A stretch of 64,000 nt of DNA, taken from the NCBI GenBank assembly GCA_036744795.1, contig DAIOHK010000009.1, positions 1 through 64,000 of the forward strand, in the 5' to 3' direction. Shown here piece after piece: positions 43,581-52,379 of this stretch. Position 1 is the first letter of the stretch. Each line of letters opens with the position of its first letter. The DNA comes from UBA5486 sp036744795. Its GTDB lineage: Bacteria; Bacillota; UBA4882; UBA10575. Made by a program: the position numbers and the translations under genes. Under the pieces are notes generated by a model, which ran no database searches, was not told the DNA's origin, and saw nothing but the letters and a program-made list of their open reading frames with translations.

Positions 43581-44954
43581 ATGGTTTCTATGCAAAAAAA
43601 ATTTAAACTAGATTTTGGTATGATCTCACCTTCACAAGTAATGGTGTTAGGTTTTGCCGCGGTGATACTTCTTGGTTCCCTTTTACTGAGACTACCGGTT
43701 GCTACTGCCAGTAAAATCCCGCTTCGTTATATAGATGCTCTTTTTACCGCCACTTCGGCTGTTTGTGTAACCGGGTTGGTGGTTGTAGATACAGGAACTC
43801 ATTTATCTACTTTTGGCCAAATTGTTGTTATTACCCTGATTCAGATTGGTGGATTAGGGTTTATGACCTTCAGTACAATGTTGGCCATTTTAGCGGGAAA
43901 AAAGATTGGACTTCGGGAACGCCTTTTAATTCAAGAAGCCTTTAACCAGTTTAGCCTGGCTGGTCTTGTCCGTCTGATTAAACAAGTTGTAAAGGTAACT
44001 CTTTTATGTGAGGGAACAGGTGCAATCTTGCTTACACTTCGTTTTCTTAGAGAGATGCCATTGAAACAGGCAATTTTGTATGGAATTTTCCATGCTATCT
44101 CGGCATTCTGTAATGCTGGTTTTGATCTCTTTGGGAGAATTTATACTCCTTTTTCCAGTTTAACGGCTTATGTGGGAGATTGGACAGTTTCTCTGGTTAT
44201 TGCCTTTCTTATTATTATTGGCGGATTAGGTTTTCCTGTATTGATGGATATTAAAAGTCATTTATCTGGTAAGAGGCTATCTTTACATTCAAAGCTGGCA
44301 CTATTAAGTACAGGATTATTAATCATCTTTGGTTTCTTTGGCTTTATGTTATTTGAGTTTACTAACCCCGAAACACTCTGGAATTTGCCTATTTCTACGA
44401 AAATTATCAGCACTTTCTTTCAGGCGGTAACTCCTAGAACCGCCGGGTTTAATACTTTACCGATTGGTAAATTACGGGACTCGACTTTATTTTTTATAAT
44501 GATCCTGATGTTTATTGGAGCCTCTCCCAGCTCTACCGGGGGAGGAATCAAAACTACTACTTTTGGAACTATTTTAGTTACTGTTTGGTCAGTGATTAAA
44601 GGGAAGAAAGAAGTAGAGGTATTTGAACGCCGGCTTCCATGGGATGTAGTTCTTAAAGCAGTTACTATAAGTACGATCGCAATCAATTTAGTTGTATTAA
44701 TAACATTACTACTAAATATTACTGAACAATCTTTGCCTTTTCTTTCATTACTTTTTGAAGTAACTTCAGCCTTTGGTACGGTGGGGCTTTCTACAGGAAT
44801 AACTCCTTTAATTTCCGATTTTGGTAGAGTGCTTTTAATTCTTACTATGTTCTCAGGCCGGGTGGGGTTATTTACGATTATAATGGCAGTAACGCGAAGT
44901 ATACAACAGAATGAATCTGTCCGTTTTGTTGAAGAAAAAGTGATTATCGGTTAA
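43581..44954 (+). CDS. ktrB: Trk/Ktr potassium uptake channel subunit
   Basis: A 457-residue membrane protein of the TrkH/KtrB family. Four selectivity-filter loops each carry a conserved Gly: VCVTGLV, FCNAGFDL, PRTAGFNT and AFGTVGLST. It imports K+ with the cytoplasmic RCK subunit encoded next. The start is uncertain: ATG 43581 (weak AAAGAG upstream) or 43590. The size fits KtrB rather than the longer E. coli TrkH. Confidence 0.93.
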   Translation: MVSMQKKFKLDFGMISPSQVMVLGFAAVILLGSLLLRLPVATASKIPLRYIDALFTATSAVCVTGLVVVDTGTHLSTFGQIVVITLIQIGGLGFMTFSTMLAILAGKKIGLRERLLIQEAFNQFSLAGLVRLIKQVVKVTLLCEGTGAILLTLRFLREMPLKQAILYGIFHAISAFCNAGFDLFGRIYTPFSSLTAYVGDWTVSLVIAFLIIIGGLGFPVLMDIKSHLSGKRLSLHSKLALLSTGLLIIFGFFGFMLFEFTNPETLWNLPISTKIISTFFQAVTPRTAGFNTLPIGKLRDSTLFFIMILMFIGASPSSTGGGIKTTTFGTILVTVWSVIKGKKEVEVFERRLPWDVVLKAVTISTIAINLVVLITLLLNITEQSLPFLSLLFEVTSAFGTVGLSTGITPLISDFGRVLLILTMFSGRVGLFTIIMAVTRSIQQNESVRFVEEKVIIG

Positions 44955-44984
44955 CTAACCATGGTTTGGGGGATATGAAGAAAG

Positions 44985-45647
44985 ATGAAAAAACAAATTG
45001 TTGTTATTGGGTTAGGACGTTTCGGCTCTAGTATTGCCTTGAACCTGGCTAAGCTAGGTCAAGAGGTGCTGGCAATTGATTCTGATGAAGAAAAAGTAAA
45101 ATCCGTTGCTGAAGAAGTTACTCATGCAGTGCAAGCAGATGCAACAGATATCAATGCTTTACAATCTTTAGGGATTGGAAATTTTGATATTGGGATTGTG
45201 GCAATCGGCGGAGATGTTCAAGCTAATATTCTAACAACTTTAATTCTAAAAGAACTAGGTATTCCCTATGTATTAGCTAAAGCAGTTAATATGCTGCAAG
45301 GAAGGGTTTTGGTTAAAATTGGGGCGAATCGGGTAGTTTATCCTGAAAAAGAAATGGGTAAGAAAATTGCCCATAGTTTAGTATCAACTAATTTTATGGA
45401 TTATATTGAACTTGCTAAGGATTATCGGATTGAAGAGATGATTACTCCAGCAAGTTTCCATGGTAAAACACTCCGTGAACTAAATATAAGAAATCGATGG
45501 GGGATTTCAGTTATTGTGGTAAAAAGAGATCATACTGGTGAAATTGTGGTTTCTCCTGGTGCAGAAACAATGATTTTACCCGGAGATACGATGATAGTTT
45601 TAGGAAAAAACGATGATTTAAATAGATGGAACAATCAAACAAGATAA
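44985..45647 (+). CDS. ktrA: Potassium channel regulatory RCK subunit
   Basis: A 220-residue cytoplasmic protein with an RCK_N Rossmann domain (GLGRFGSS at about 8-15, then Asp for ribose binding in LAIDSD) and an RCK_C domain (about 135-220). It gates the channel subunit in response to nucleotides or c-di-AMP. It follows the channel gene by 30 bases. Confidence 0.95.
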   Translation: MKKQIVVIGLGRFGSSIALNLAKLGQEVLAIDSDEEKVKSVAEEVTHAVQADATDINALQSLGIGNFDIGIVAIGGDVQANILTTLILKELGIPYVLAKAVNMLQGRVLVKIGANRVVYPEKEMGKKIAHSLVSTNFMDYIELAKDYRIEEMITPASFHGKTLRELNIRNRWGISVIVVKRDHTGEIVVSPGAETMILPGDTMIVLGKNDDLNRWNNQTR

Positions 45648-45847
45648 GTTAAGAAGATTTTGGATCTTTGTTGCTTAAAATCATCCTTTTTGCGTAATAA
45701 TAGAATGATGGAAGCTAATTGCATGCGCGCGCGCTCTTACCCTAACTTGAGGTCATGGCAGATTGCTTACAGAAAAAATATCAATATATTTTAGCGAGAT
45801 CGTTGATGAGCATTCGCAATTAGCACTGTCAGAAAGAGGGTGATTAT
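45648..45847. other. Intergenic region with an alternating GC tract
   Basis: The 200-base gap after ktrA contains GCATGCGCGCGCGC near 45721-45734, an alternating purine-pyrimidine tract that is unusual in this AT-rich DNA, and no clear promoter or terminator. Confidence 0.4.
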
Positions 45848-46531
45848 ATGTATATAGATCAGGAGAAACAATACCAAAATGGTCAGGATGGTATCTTTGA
45901 TCAAACAAAAGATAAGTGTAGTCCAAAGACCATTTTTTTATTAGGAAACTCCGGTGCTGGTAAAACACAGCTAATTAGAAGGTCCCATGAGTCCTTAGGT
46001 GGAAGACTTCAGATTATTGCTCTTTATAGCCAATTTAATTCTATTTATGATATTAAAAGGTTAAGAAGTGCTGGAATTACAGCGGTTATTAAAACTGATC
46101 TTTTAAAGGATTCTCCAACTAAGACCTGGTATCCTGAGGGCATTGGACACAAGCTGTTTTTTCATGAGCTTTCCGGAAGAACAGAAATCTCTTTACCTAA
46201 AGAGCAGAAAAATAGTTTTCGTGTAATTGTCTTCAGCATTACGGATGGGGAGGAAAAACCTTTGAAATATCCCCGAATGTTTAAAGAGGCTAATTTAGTT
46301 GTAGTTAATAAGATTGATTTACTGCCATTTACCGATTTTTCATTATCACGGTTTAAAAACCAGTTGCGAAAGGTTAATCCCGAGGTTCCAGTAATTAAAC
46401 TCTCTTGTCGAACAGGGGTAGGGCTGGCTACCTGGCGAAACTGGCTATTAAGTCTTTATGGACAAGATGATTTAGAAGAAAGTGGAATTAAACCGATTTT
46501 AAATAGTTTCCCAGGAATATCTTTTTATTAA
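45848..46531 (+). CDS. HypB-like GTPase without the metal-binding residues
   Basis: A 227-residue GTPase. Walker A is GNSGAGKT (33-40), the G4 motif is NKID (154-157), and the phrase DGEEKPLKYPRMF (133-145) is the hallmark of the HypB nickel-insertion family. In HypB a CHLD metal site follows the second beta strand; here the matching stretch reads IKTDLLKDSPT with no Cys or His. The ENVGN region is also replaced (HELSGRT). No hydrogenase or other hyp gene is near. It is probably a repurposed relative with an unknown client. ATG start after GAGGGTGA. Confidence 0.75.
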   Translation: MYIDQEKQYQNGQDGIFDQTKDKCSPKTIFLLGNSGAGKTQLIRRSHESLGGRLQIIALYSQFNSIYDIKRLRSAGITAVIKTDLLKDSPTKTWYPEGIGHKLFFHELSGRTEISLPKEQKNSFRVIVFSITDGEEKPLKYPRMFKEANLVVVNKIDLLPFTDFSLSRFKNQLRKVNPEVPVIKLSCRTGVGLATWRNWLLSLYGQDDLEESGIKPILNSFPGISFY

Positions 46532-46578
46532 AAAGATAATTAACTAAAGCTTTTTGCGTAGTGTCCTTTTTAAAAGGT

Positions 46579-46612
46579 CCCAACACAATATATAGTGTTG
46601 GGTTTGTATTTG
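46579..46612 (+). terminator. Hairpin after the HypB-like gene
   Basis: CCCAACAC and GTGTTGGG pair across AATATATA, followed by TTTGTATTT. It lies between convergent genes and could also serve the minus strand, which additionally has AACTAA/TTAGTT before GGGCTTTTTG. Confidence 0.7.
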
Positions 46613-46679
46613 GCTATCAATATATTGTGTAGGGATAGAAAAAACCAATGACAACACAAAAAGCCCAACTAATATAAGG

Positions 46680-47606
46680 TTAGTTATAGATGAATTCTTG
46701 ATCAGAAAGACCGTATTTTTCCTCAGTCTCCACATTTCCGAGGGGCTCAACATGCACTGCAACATCGTAAAGATTATCAATAGACTTACGAAGAACTTTC
46801 TCGACTTGGGCAGCAAGCCGATGCCCTTCGGTAACAGTTAATCTTCCATCTACTTCAATATCAAGATCAATTAAGTAAAGGTTGGATAATTTTCGTATTC
46901 TTGTTCGATGAGGATTGGAAACACCTTTAACTTCCTTGATTGCATCGAAGACCTGTTCGTATATTGAAGTATCCTCAATTCCTTCCATTAGTTCCGTGTT
47001 GGCTTCAAGGAAGATGTGAATGGCGGTACGTATAATCCAGAAACTTATTAGAATCGCAATTATCGAATCGATGATCGGGGTATTAAACATGATGCTAAAG
47101 AATATTCCGACTAAAACACCTAGAGAAACAAAGATGTCCCCGGACATGTTACGGCTATTTGCGATTAGCATTGAACTATTGGCTGTTTTACCAATTCTAT
47201 ACTGATAAACAGTAAGAGCTATCTTACCAAAGATAGAGATAAAAGCAGCAATAAGAGCAAGAGATGAAGGAAGTTCTGCTCCTTTCCCAATAATAATTGT
47301 CTTTAGGGAAGAGGTGAAGAGCTGAAGTCCGGCGAAAAGGATTATAAAAGCGATAATCAAAGTAGCTAGTGTCTCTGCCCTATAATGACCATAGGGATGA
47401 TTTTTATCAGGGCCTTTAGACATAATTTTGGCGGCGAAGAAGACGATTAAAAAGCTAAGAACATCGGTAGTACTATCAATTCCGTCACCAACAACGGCTA
47501 AGCTACCAGAGATTAAACCCAAGATTATCTTAGTAAGAGCTAAAATGAGATTACCGATGATTCCAACCCATGATGCAATCTTAATCTGTCGTATACGCTG
47601 GTTCAT
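46680..47606 (-). CDS. Cation diffusion facilitator family transporter
   Basis: A 308-residue CDF protein with about six helices and a C-terminal cytoplasmic domain. It exports divalent metals by proton exchange. The metal-site helices carry DSTTD (helix 2) and NMSGD (helix 5). In FieF the second pair is HxxxD, so the His is Asn here, giving a D-D-N-D site that may shift the metal preference. Start 47606 is preferred to 47615 because GGAGG would otherwise touch the start codon. Confidence 0.9.
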   Translation of the reverse strand: MNQRIRQIKIASWVGIIGNLILALTKIILGLISGSLAVVGDGIDSTTDVLSFLIVFFAAKIMSKGPDKNHPYGHYRAETLATLIIAFIILFAGLQLFTSSLKTIIIGKGAELPSSLALIAAFISIFGKIALTVYQYRIGKTANSSMLIANSRNMSGDIFVSLGVLVGIFFSIMFNTPIIDSIIAILISFWIIRTAIHIFLEANTELMEGIEDTSIYEQVFDAIKEVKGVSNPHRTRIRKLSNLYLIDLDIEVDGRLTVTEGHRLAAQVEKVLRKSIDNLYDVAVHVEPLGNVETEEKYGLSDQEFIYN

Positions 47607-48074
47607 AAATAACATTCCTCCGAAATCATTGATCGTAAAATTAATTAAATAGTCTGTTTTTTATTTTCAGGTCTAAATATCCAGAGATTATAGAAGGATT
47701 AAGATATATAATAAACTACTACTTTGTATTTTCCCAAAATGACTGGATTCTTATGTCCTGAGGAAATTAAGTGGATTAAATTACTCCTTTCAATACTTGA
47801 AGGAATTGCAATTATGCAATTCCTAAACTTGATAATATCTTAGGTATTTAAAGAAAGAGAATAGGAATCCTTTTTCGAAATAATTAATAATTTATTAATA
47901 ATGAAAGAGACACTCCTTATCATTAAATTGTATATATTATTTAGTTTCAAGAATTTCTTCAGATTAAAGTATATGCTTTTATTTTTTTAAAAGCTAGCAT
48001 TCTATTAATGGATGCCCTTGTTTATTGTACTATAGAACTTGGTTACTGGTATAATGGTTTAGGGGGTGTGATTT
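47607..48074. other. 468-base intergenic region with a palindrome
   Basis: This divergent AT-rich region lies between the CDF gene (-) and the AraC gene (+). It holds the palindrome at 47802-47823. TATAAT at about 48050-48055, 20 bases before the AraC start, is a candidate -10 box without a convincing -35. No gene is seen. Confidence 0.5.
47802..47823. repeat. Compact AATTGCA palindrome
   Basis: GGAATTGCA and TGCAATTCC are perfect nine-base arms around ATTA. The right part, followed by TAAACTTGA, matches the right arm of the element at 38869-38900 and 14482-14500, so it appears to be the same element without its middle. Confidence 0.5.
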
Positions 48075-48950
48075 GTGAAGTTAGAAGATTTCGAGGTTCT
48101 ATGGATTGCACGTTATGATTATCATCCGGGGTGGAAGATGAAGATCCCGCATAGTCATAATTATTATCAAATGATCTATGTAATCGATGGCGAAGGGGAA
48201 CATGTACTTGGAAAGACTACTTATTCAATGGGACCATCAAGATTATATTTTATTAAACCTTATCTTAGCCATCAAATTACAAAAGTAGTGGATAGAGATT
48301 TGAAGACATATGATATCAAGTTTAAGGTAGATGATTCGGAATTAAGTGTTTTACTAGACCTAATACCTCCTGTTATTTCCCTTTCTTCTAAAAAGGTTTC
48401 TAGTTTATTAAAAGAGATAAGATACGAAGGATTGAAGAAGAAATCTTATTACAAAGAAATTTCCTCTGCCTATTTAATACAAACCTTATTATTTATTTTA
48501 AGATTTATTGAAGTTGGGAAAACTGATAAACCTTCTCTTGAATTATATGAACTTTTTTCTATTGATGAATCCAATAAACTTTGTAATTCCGTAGTTGATT
48601 TTATTCAACATCATTATCAGGAAGATTTGACACTAGATCTGATTAGTGAATCCCTTGGTTATAATCCAAGCTATATTTGTCAGGTAACAAAGAAATATCT
48701 TGGTATTTCACCAATGCGTTTTTTAAATACCTATAGAATTCATAAGAGCAAAGAATTGATCAGGTATTCGGATTATTCTTTAAAACAGATTGCTGAAATG
48801 GTCGGCTTTAAAACAATACACCATTTTACAAGGTTATTTAATGAAGTTGAAGGGTTAAGTCCTGGGAAATGGAGGGAAAAAGAAAAAGAAGGGATCAAAA
48901 AGAATGTGTTTCTAAATGAAAAATTTACAAATAAAAACTACTTTAGTTAA
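48075..48950 (+). CDS. AraC family transcriptional regulator
   Basis: A 291-residue regulator. The N-terminal cupin domain (about 1-140) has HSHNYYQMIYVIDGEGEHVL, the sugar-binding pattern. The C-terminal AraC domain (about 180-280) has two helix-turn-helix units (TLDLISESLGYNPSYICQVT; SLKQIAEMVGFKTIHHFTRLF). GTG start after AGGGGGTGTG. It precedes a large sugar-transport locus on the same strand and most likely controls it in response to a sugar. Confidence 0.93.
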   Translation: MKLEDFEVLWIARYDYHPGWKMKIPHSHNYYQMIYVIDGEGEHVLGKTTYSMGPSRLYFIKPYLSHQITKVVDRDLKTYDIKFKVDDSELSVLLDLIPPVISLSSKKVSSLLKEIRYEGLKKKSYYKEISSAYLIQTLLFILRFIEVGKTDKPSLELYELFSIDESNKLCNSVVDFIQHHYQEDLTLDLISESLGYNPSYICQVTKKYLGISPMRFLNTYRIHKSKELIRYSDYSLKQIAEMVGFKTIHHFTRLFNEVEGLSPGKWREKEKEGIKKNVFLNEKFTNKNYFS

Positions 48951-49091
48951 GCTTGATAAATTTTAATTAATGATTTGAGAGGGGTTTTTCATCTTAATTT
49001 TCTGGCTTTCCGTAAATTATTCATTCCTTACTGTAGCTAAAGATTAGACAAAATAAAGTAAAAATCGTGTAAACATTCGATGTAGGATGTC

Positions 49092-49100
49092 TGATATAAT
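49092..49100 (+). promoter_or_regulatory. Extended -10 promoter of the transport operon
   Basis: TGATATAAT is an extended -10 box (TGnTATAAT) with no good -35. The start of transcription would be about 49107, which supports translation starting at 49138. Confidence 0.4.
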
Positions 49101-49137
49101 TGTTTTAACAGTAAAAGGTATGAAGGGTGGAAAGCAA

Positions 49138-52035
49138 ATGGATAGTAAGATAGGCAAAAATTACTTTACTAGACTGCAGATAGGATTGGAGCTTATAAAA
49201 AAGACTATCGGTTTACTTTTATTTAATCTTATTTTTATGAATTTGTGTTTGTATCCTGCGTTTGCATTCCACAACATAGACAAGGATTTTAATTACAATC
49301 GGGAAAACACATATCATAATCATCAAGTGCAATATAAAAATTATGCTAAACCCGAAGTGAAATTAAATATTCCTGGGGTTTCTTTTGTACATAAAGAAGG
49401 TAACATAAATGTTTTAAAAAGTTTTGCTGGTAAAGAGAAGGTTTTGGAATGGACTGATCGTGAGGGCCGAGTGGAATGGGAAGTGGAAATTCCAGAGACC
49501 GGGCTTTACCAAATTGGGATTGTGTATTGCCCCTTAACTGAGCTTAGAGGGAATATTGAGATGACTTTGGCTATTGATGGCAAAGTTCAGTTTAATGATG
49601 CGGAGAAACTCTTTTTTCCCAGAGTATGGAAAGATACCAGTGGAGTAAAACGTGATAATCGTGGTAATGATATCAGACCACAACAGAAGATAGTTCCCAG
49701 GTGGATTTTTGAAGAATTTAAAGATAAACAAGGGCTTTATGATGAGCCTTACTATTTTTCCTTATCAGCGGGGAAACATCGGATTACACTTACAGCATTC
49801 CAAGGGAATCTGCTAATAGATAAACTGCAAATTTTCAATCGTAAGCTTCCTGAATATGAAGAGGTTATAAAAGGAGATCAGGACAAGGGTTATACTCTTT
49901 CAGAATCCGTATTTATAAAAATCCAAGCCGAAGAGGCTGATATAAAATCCGATCCAGTTTTACATGGGCTTTATGATCGGAGTAGTCCAGCGACTGAACC
50001 ATCTCACCATGCTAATCTGCGCCTTAATACTATTGGGGGTTTAAATTGGAATAAACCGGGCCAATGGATTAGTTGGAAGGTTAAAATACCTAAGGATGGT
50101 TTTTATTATTTGGGGATGAGATATCGTCAGAATTACCTCCGTGGTTTTTTTGTTACTAGAAAGATTTATATAGATGGGGAAATTCCTTTTAAAGAATTTT
50201 GCAATGTAAAATTTGATTACAGTCCATACTGGCAGGTCAAAGTTTTAGGGGATCAGGACCCGAGTATGCTTTTCTTAACTAAGGGCATTCACGAAATAAA
50301 GATTGAAGTAGGGTTGGGAGAATTTGCCGATACACTCCGGATTTTACAGGATGTTGTTTATGAAATGAACTATTTATATCGAAAAATAATTATGATCACC
50401 GGTATAAACCCGGATATTTATCGTGATTATAATTTGGAGGTGGAGATTCCAAACCTTGTTCCGAAATTTACTGAATTAAGCGTAATCTTAAATGAAGAGG
50501 CGCAAAAATTAGAAAACATAATTGGCAGATCTGGTGGCGAAGTCTCTTTTTTAAGAGAAGTTGCATTTCAACTTAAAAGTTTGAGTATAAAACCGGAAAC
50601 GATTAAGGAACGCCTTGATAATTACAAGTCTAATGTAAGTAGTCTGTCAGCCTGGATCTTACAGATGAAAGAACAACCATTGGAGTTAGATTATATTTTT
50701 GTACTTTCGCCCGAACAAAAAATCCCAAAGGCCGAAGCTGGTTTCTTTAAAAGAGTAGTCTATGCAACAAGGTCTTTTTTGGCTTCATTTTATATGGATT
50801 ATAGTGCGGTTGGTGATATACATCATAAGGATCAATCCATTAAAGTTTGGATCGGAACCGGACGCGATCAGGCTCAAGTCTTAAAAAGTTTGATTGATGA
50901 ATTGTTTACTCCGCAAACGGGAATTAAAGTAAACCTTGAATTGGTACAAGGAGCATTGATTGAGGCTACGCTAGCCGGACGCGGACCGGATATTGCATTA
51001 TCAATTGGGAGAAAGGAACCAATTAACCTGGCGATAAGAAACGCTCTACTAGATTTATTGCAATTTGAAGATTTTGAGTTTGTTACGAAACGATTTATGT
51101 CAGGTGCAATGGTTCCATATGAATTTGAAGGTGGGTATTATGCCCTACCAGAAACTCAACTTTTTAATATGATGTTTTACCGCAAAGATATTTTTGAAGA
51201 ACTGGGAATCGGTGTTCCTGAAACATGGGAAGAATTTTTAACGGTTGTACCGATCATTCAAAGAAATAATATGCAGGTAGGATTACCACAGCAACAAACA
51301 AGTAATGAAAGGGACCTTGCACTTCCGCAAATGTTTGCTACTCTTCTTTTTCAAAATGATGGCGATTTTTATAACCCGGAAGGTACCGGAACAATGTTCA
51401 ATTCTCCGGAAGCGATTAAAGCTTTTAAGGATTGGACAGGGTTTTATACACAATATAAATTTCCACAGAAGTACAATTTTTACAACCGCTTCCGGACCGG
51501 GGAAATGCCATTGGGGATTCAACCCTATACCGAATATAATAGGTTATCAGTAGCGGCTCCGGAGATCGCAAATCTTTGGGAGATGTTACCTATCCCTGGA
51601 ATGCGCCGGGAAGATGGGACTATCAACCGGGTGGAAGGTGCTTCAGGTAATTCTTGTGTTATTTTAAGACAAGTTAAAGATAAAAATGCGGCTTGGGAGT
51701 TTTTGAAGTGGTGGACCAGTGCAGATGTACAAAATCGTTTTGGCCTTGGCCTGGAAACACTTATGGGTCCGGCAGCCCGTTATCCTACAGCTAATATTGA
51801 AGCCTTTAATAATCTGCCATGGTCTGGCCGGGAATTTAATAATCTAATGTTGCAATGGAAATTTGTCCGGGAAATCCCAGAGGTTCCAGGTGGATATTAT
51901 ACTGCCCGTGGACTTACTAATGCTTTCCGTGAGGCGACTTATGATTATCGGAATCCCAGAGCAGCATTGTTTGATCATAATCGACAGATCAATGATGAGA
52001 TAAAACGGAAAAGGATCGAGTTTGGACTGGATTAG
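49138..52035 (+). CDS. Large extracellular solute-binding protein with N-terminal beta domains
   Basis: A 965-residue exported protein. After a signal peptide (about 20-44, ending PAFAF) come two beta-sandwich regions of carbohydrate-binding-module type (about 60-235 and 255-430; e.g. GKHRITLTAFQGNLLIDKLQIF). A helical linker (about 430-560) leads to a sugar-binding-protein domain (about 568-965: IKVWIGTGRDQAQVLKSLIDE; GRGPDIALS; WEFLKWWTSADVQ). It should capture a glycan for the following permeases. There is no lipobox Cys; the beta domains may hold it on the polysaccharide. The start at 49138 has GGGTGG upstream. About 2.2 times the usual binding-protein length. Confidence 0.82.
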   Translation: MDSKIGKNYFTRLQIGLELIKKTIGLLLFNLIFMNLCLYPAFAFHNIDKDFNYNRENTYHNHQVQYKNYAKPEVKLNIPGVSFVHKEGNINVLKSFAGKEKVLEWTDREGRVEWEVEIPETGLYQIGIVYCPLTELRGNIEMTLAIDGKVQFNDAEKLFFPRVWKDTSGVKRDNRGNDIRPQQKIVPRWIFEEFKDKQGLYDEPYYFSLSAGKHRITLTAFQGNLLIDKLQIFNRKLPEYEEVIKGDQDKGYTLSESVFIKIQAEEADIKSDPVLHGLYDRSSPATEPSHHANLRLNTIGGLNWNKPGQWISWKVKIPKDGFYYLGMRYRQNYLRGFFVTRKIYIDGEIPFKEFCNVKFDYSPYWQVKVLGDQDPSMLFLTKGIHEIKIEVGLGEFADTLRILQDVVYEMNYLYRKIIMITGINPDIYRDYNLEVEIPNLVPKFTELSVILNEEAQKLENIIGRSGGEVSFLREVAFQLKSLSIKPETIKERLDNYKSNVSSLSAWILQMKEQPLELDYIFVLSPEQKIPKAEAGFFKRVVYATRSFLASFYMDYSAVGDIHHKDQSIKVWIGTGRDQAQVLKSLIDELFTPQTGIKVNLELVQGALIEATLAGRGPDIALSIGRKEPINLAIRNALLDLLQFEDFEFVTKRFMSGAMVPYEFEGGYYALPETQLFNMMFYRKDIFEELGIGVPETWEEFLTVVPIIQRNNMQVGLPQQQTSNERDLALPQMFATLLFQNDGDFYNPEGTGTMFNSPEAIKAFKDWTGFYTQYKFPQKYNFYNRFRTGEMPLGIQPYTEYNRLSVAAPEIANLWEMLPIPGMRREDGTINRVEGASGNSCVILRQVKDKNAAWEFLKWWTSADVQNRFGLGLETLMGPAARYPTANIEAFNNLPWSGREFNNLMLQWKFVREIPEVPGGYYTARGLTNAFREATYDYRNPRAALFDHNRQINDEIKRKRIEFGLD

Positions 52036-52040
52036 AGGGA

Positions 52041-52338
52041 AGGTAATCGCTCACGCAGGCTACCAAGTCGCTCACGCCGGCCACCTTAACATCACGAAGT
52101 GATTTAAATCAAAGCCGGGTGAGTTGACAAGCTCCAAAGGCACTTTAATTGGTTGTTCATGCCGACTTCCGCTAATGTTTTAATCAAGGTCGGGTGAATC
52201 AACCCGATTTCTAGATAGTCGCTCACGCTAGCTACCGCCCGCACAAACGAAGTGTTTAAAATTAAAGCCAGGTGAGTTGACCAGCAAGTTGTTCATACCG
52301 CCTACCTGCATAATGTATATTAAAGGCGGATGAATCAA
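52041..52338 (+). repeat. Tandem stem-loop repeat, modules A-B-A-B, inside the operon
   Basis: Four modules follow one another: A 52067-52128 (GTCGCTCACGCCGGC to GCCGGGTGAGTTGAC), B 52151-52204 (GGTTGTTCATGCCGAC to GTCGGGTGAATCAACC), A 52218-52281 and B 52289-52338. Left and right arms pair in each, with a conserved one-base bulge in the right arm. Arm sequences change in step between modules (GCCGGC/GCCGGG, CCGAC/GTCGG, CCGCC/GGCGG), which supports RNA or DNA folding. The block fills the 344-base gap between the binding-protein and permease genes; a partial A start lies at 52045-52060. Confidence 0.85.
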
Positions 52339-52379
52339 CATTCTTCAAAAGGCATTTTCTAAGTAGGAGTGATCAACTT

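Noticed and set aside
45656..45695. Terminator after ktrA (GATTTT / AAAATC before CCTTTTT)
   Set aside because: The stem is short with a long loop; not strong enough to list.
52041..52338. CRISPR-like array
   Set aside because: Units alternate between two types, vary in sequence, and the repeats fold on themselves across the whole unit; there are no equal-length unique spacers or cas genes.
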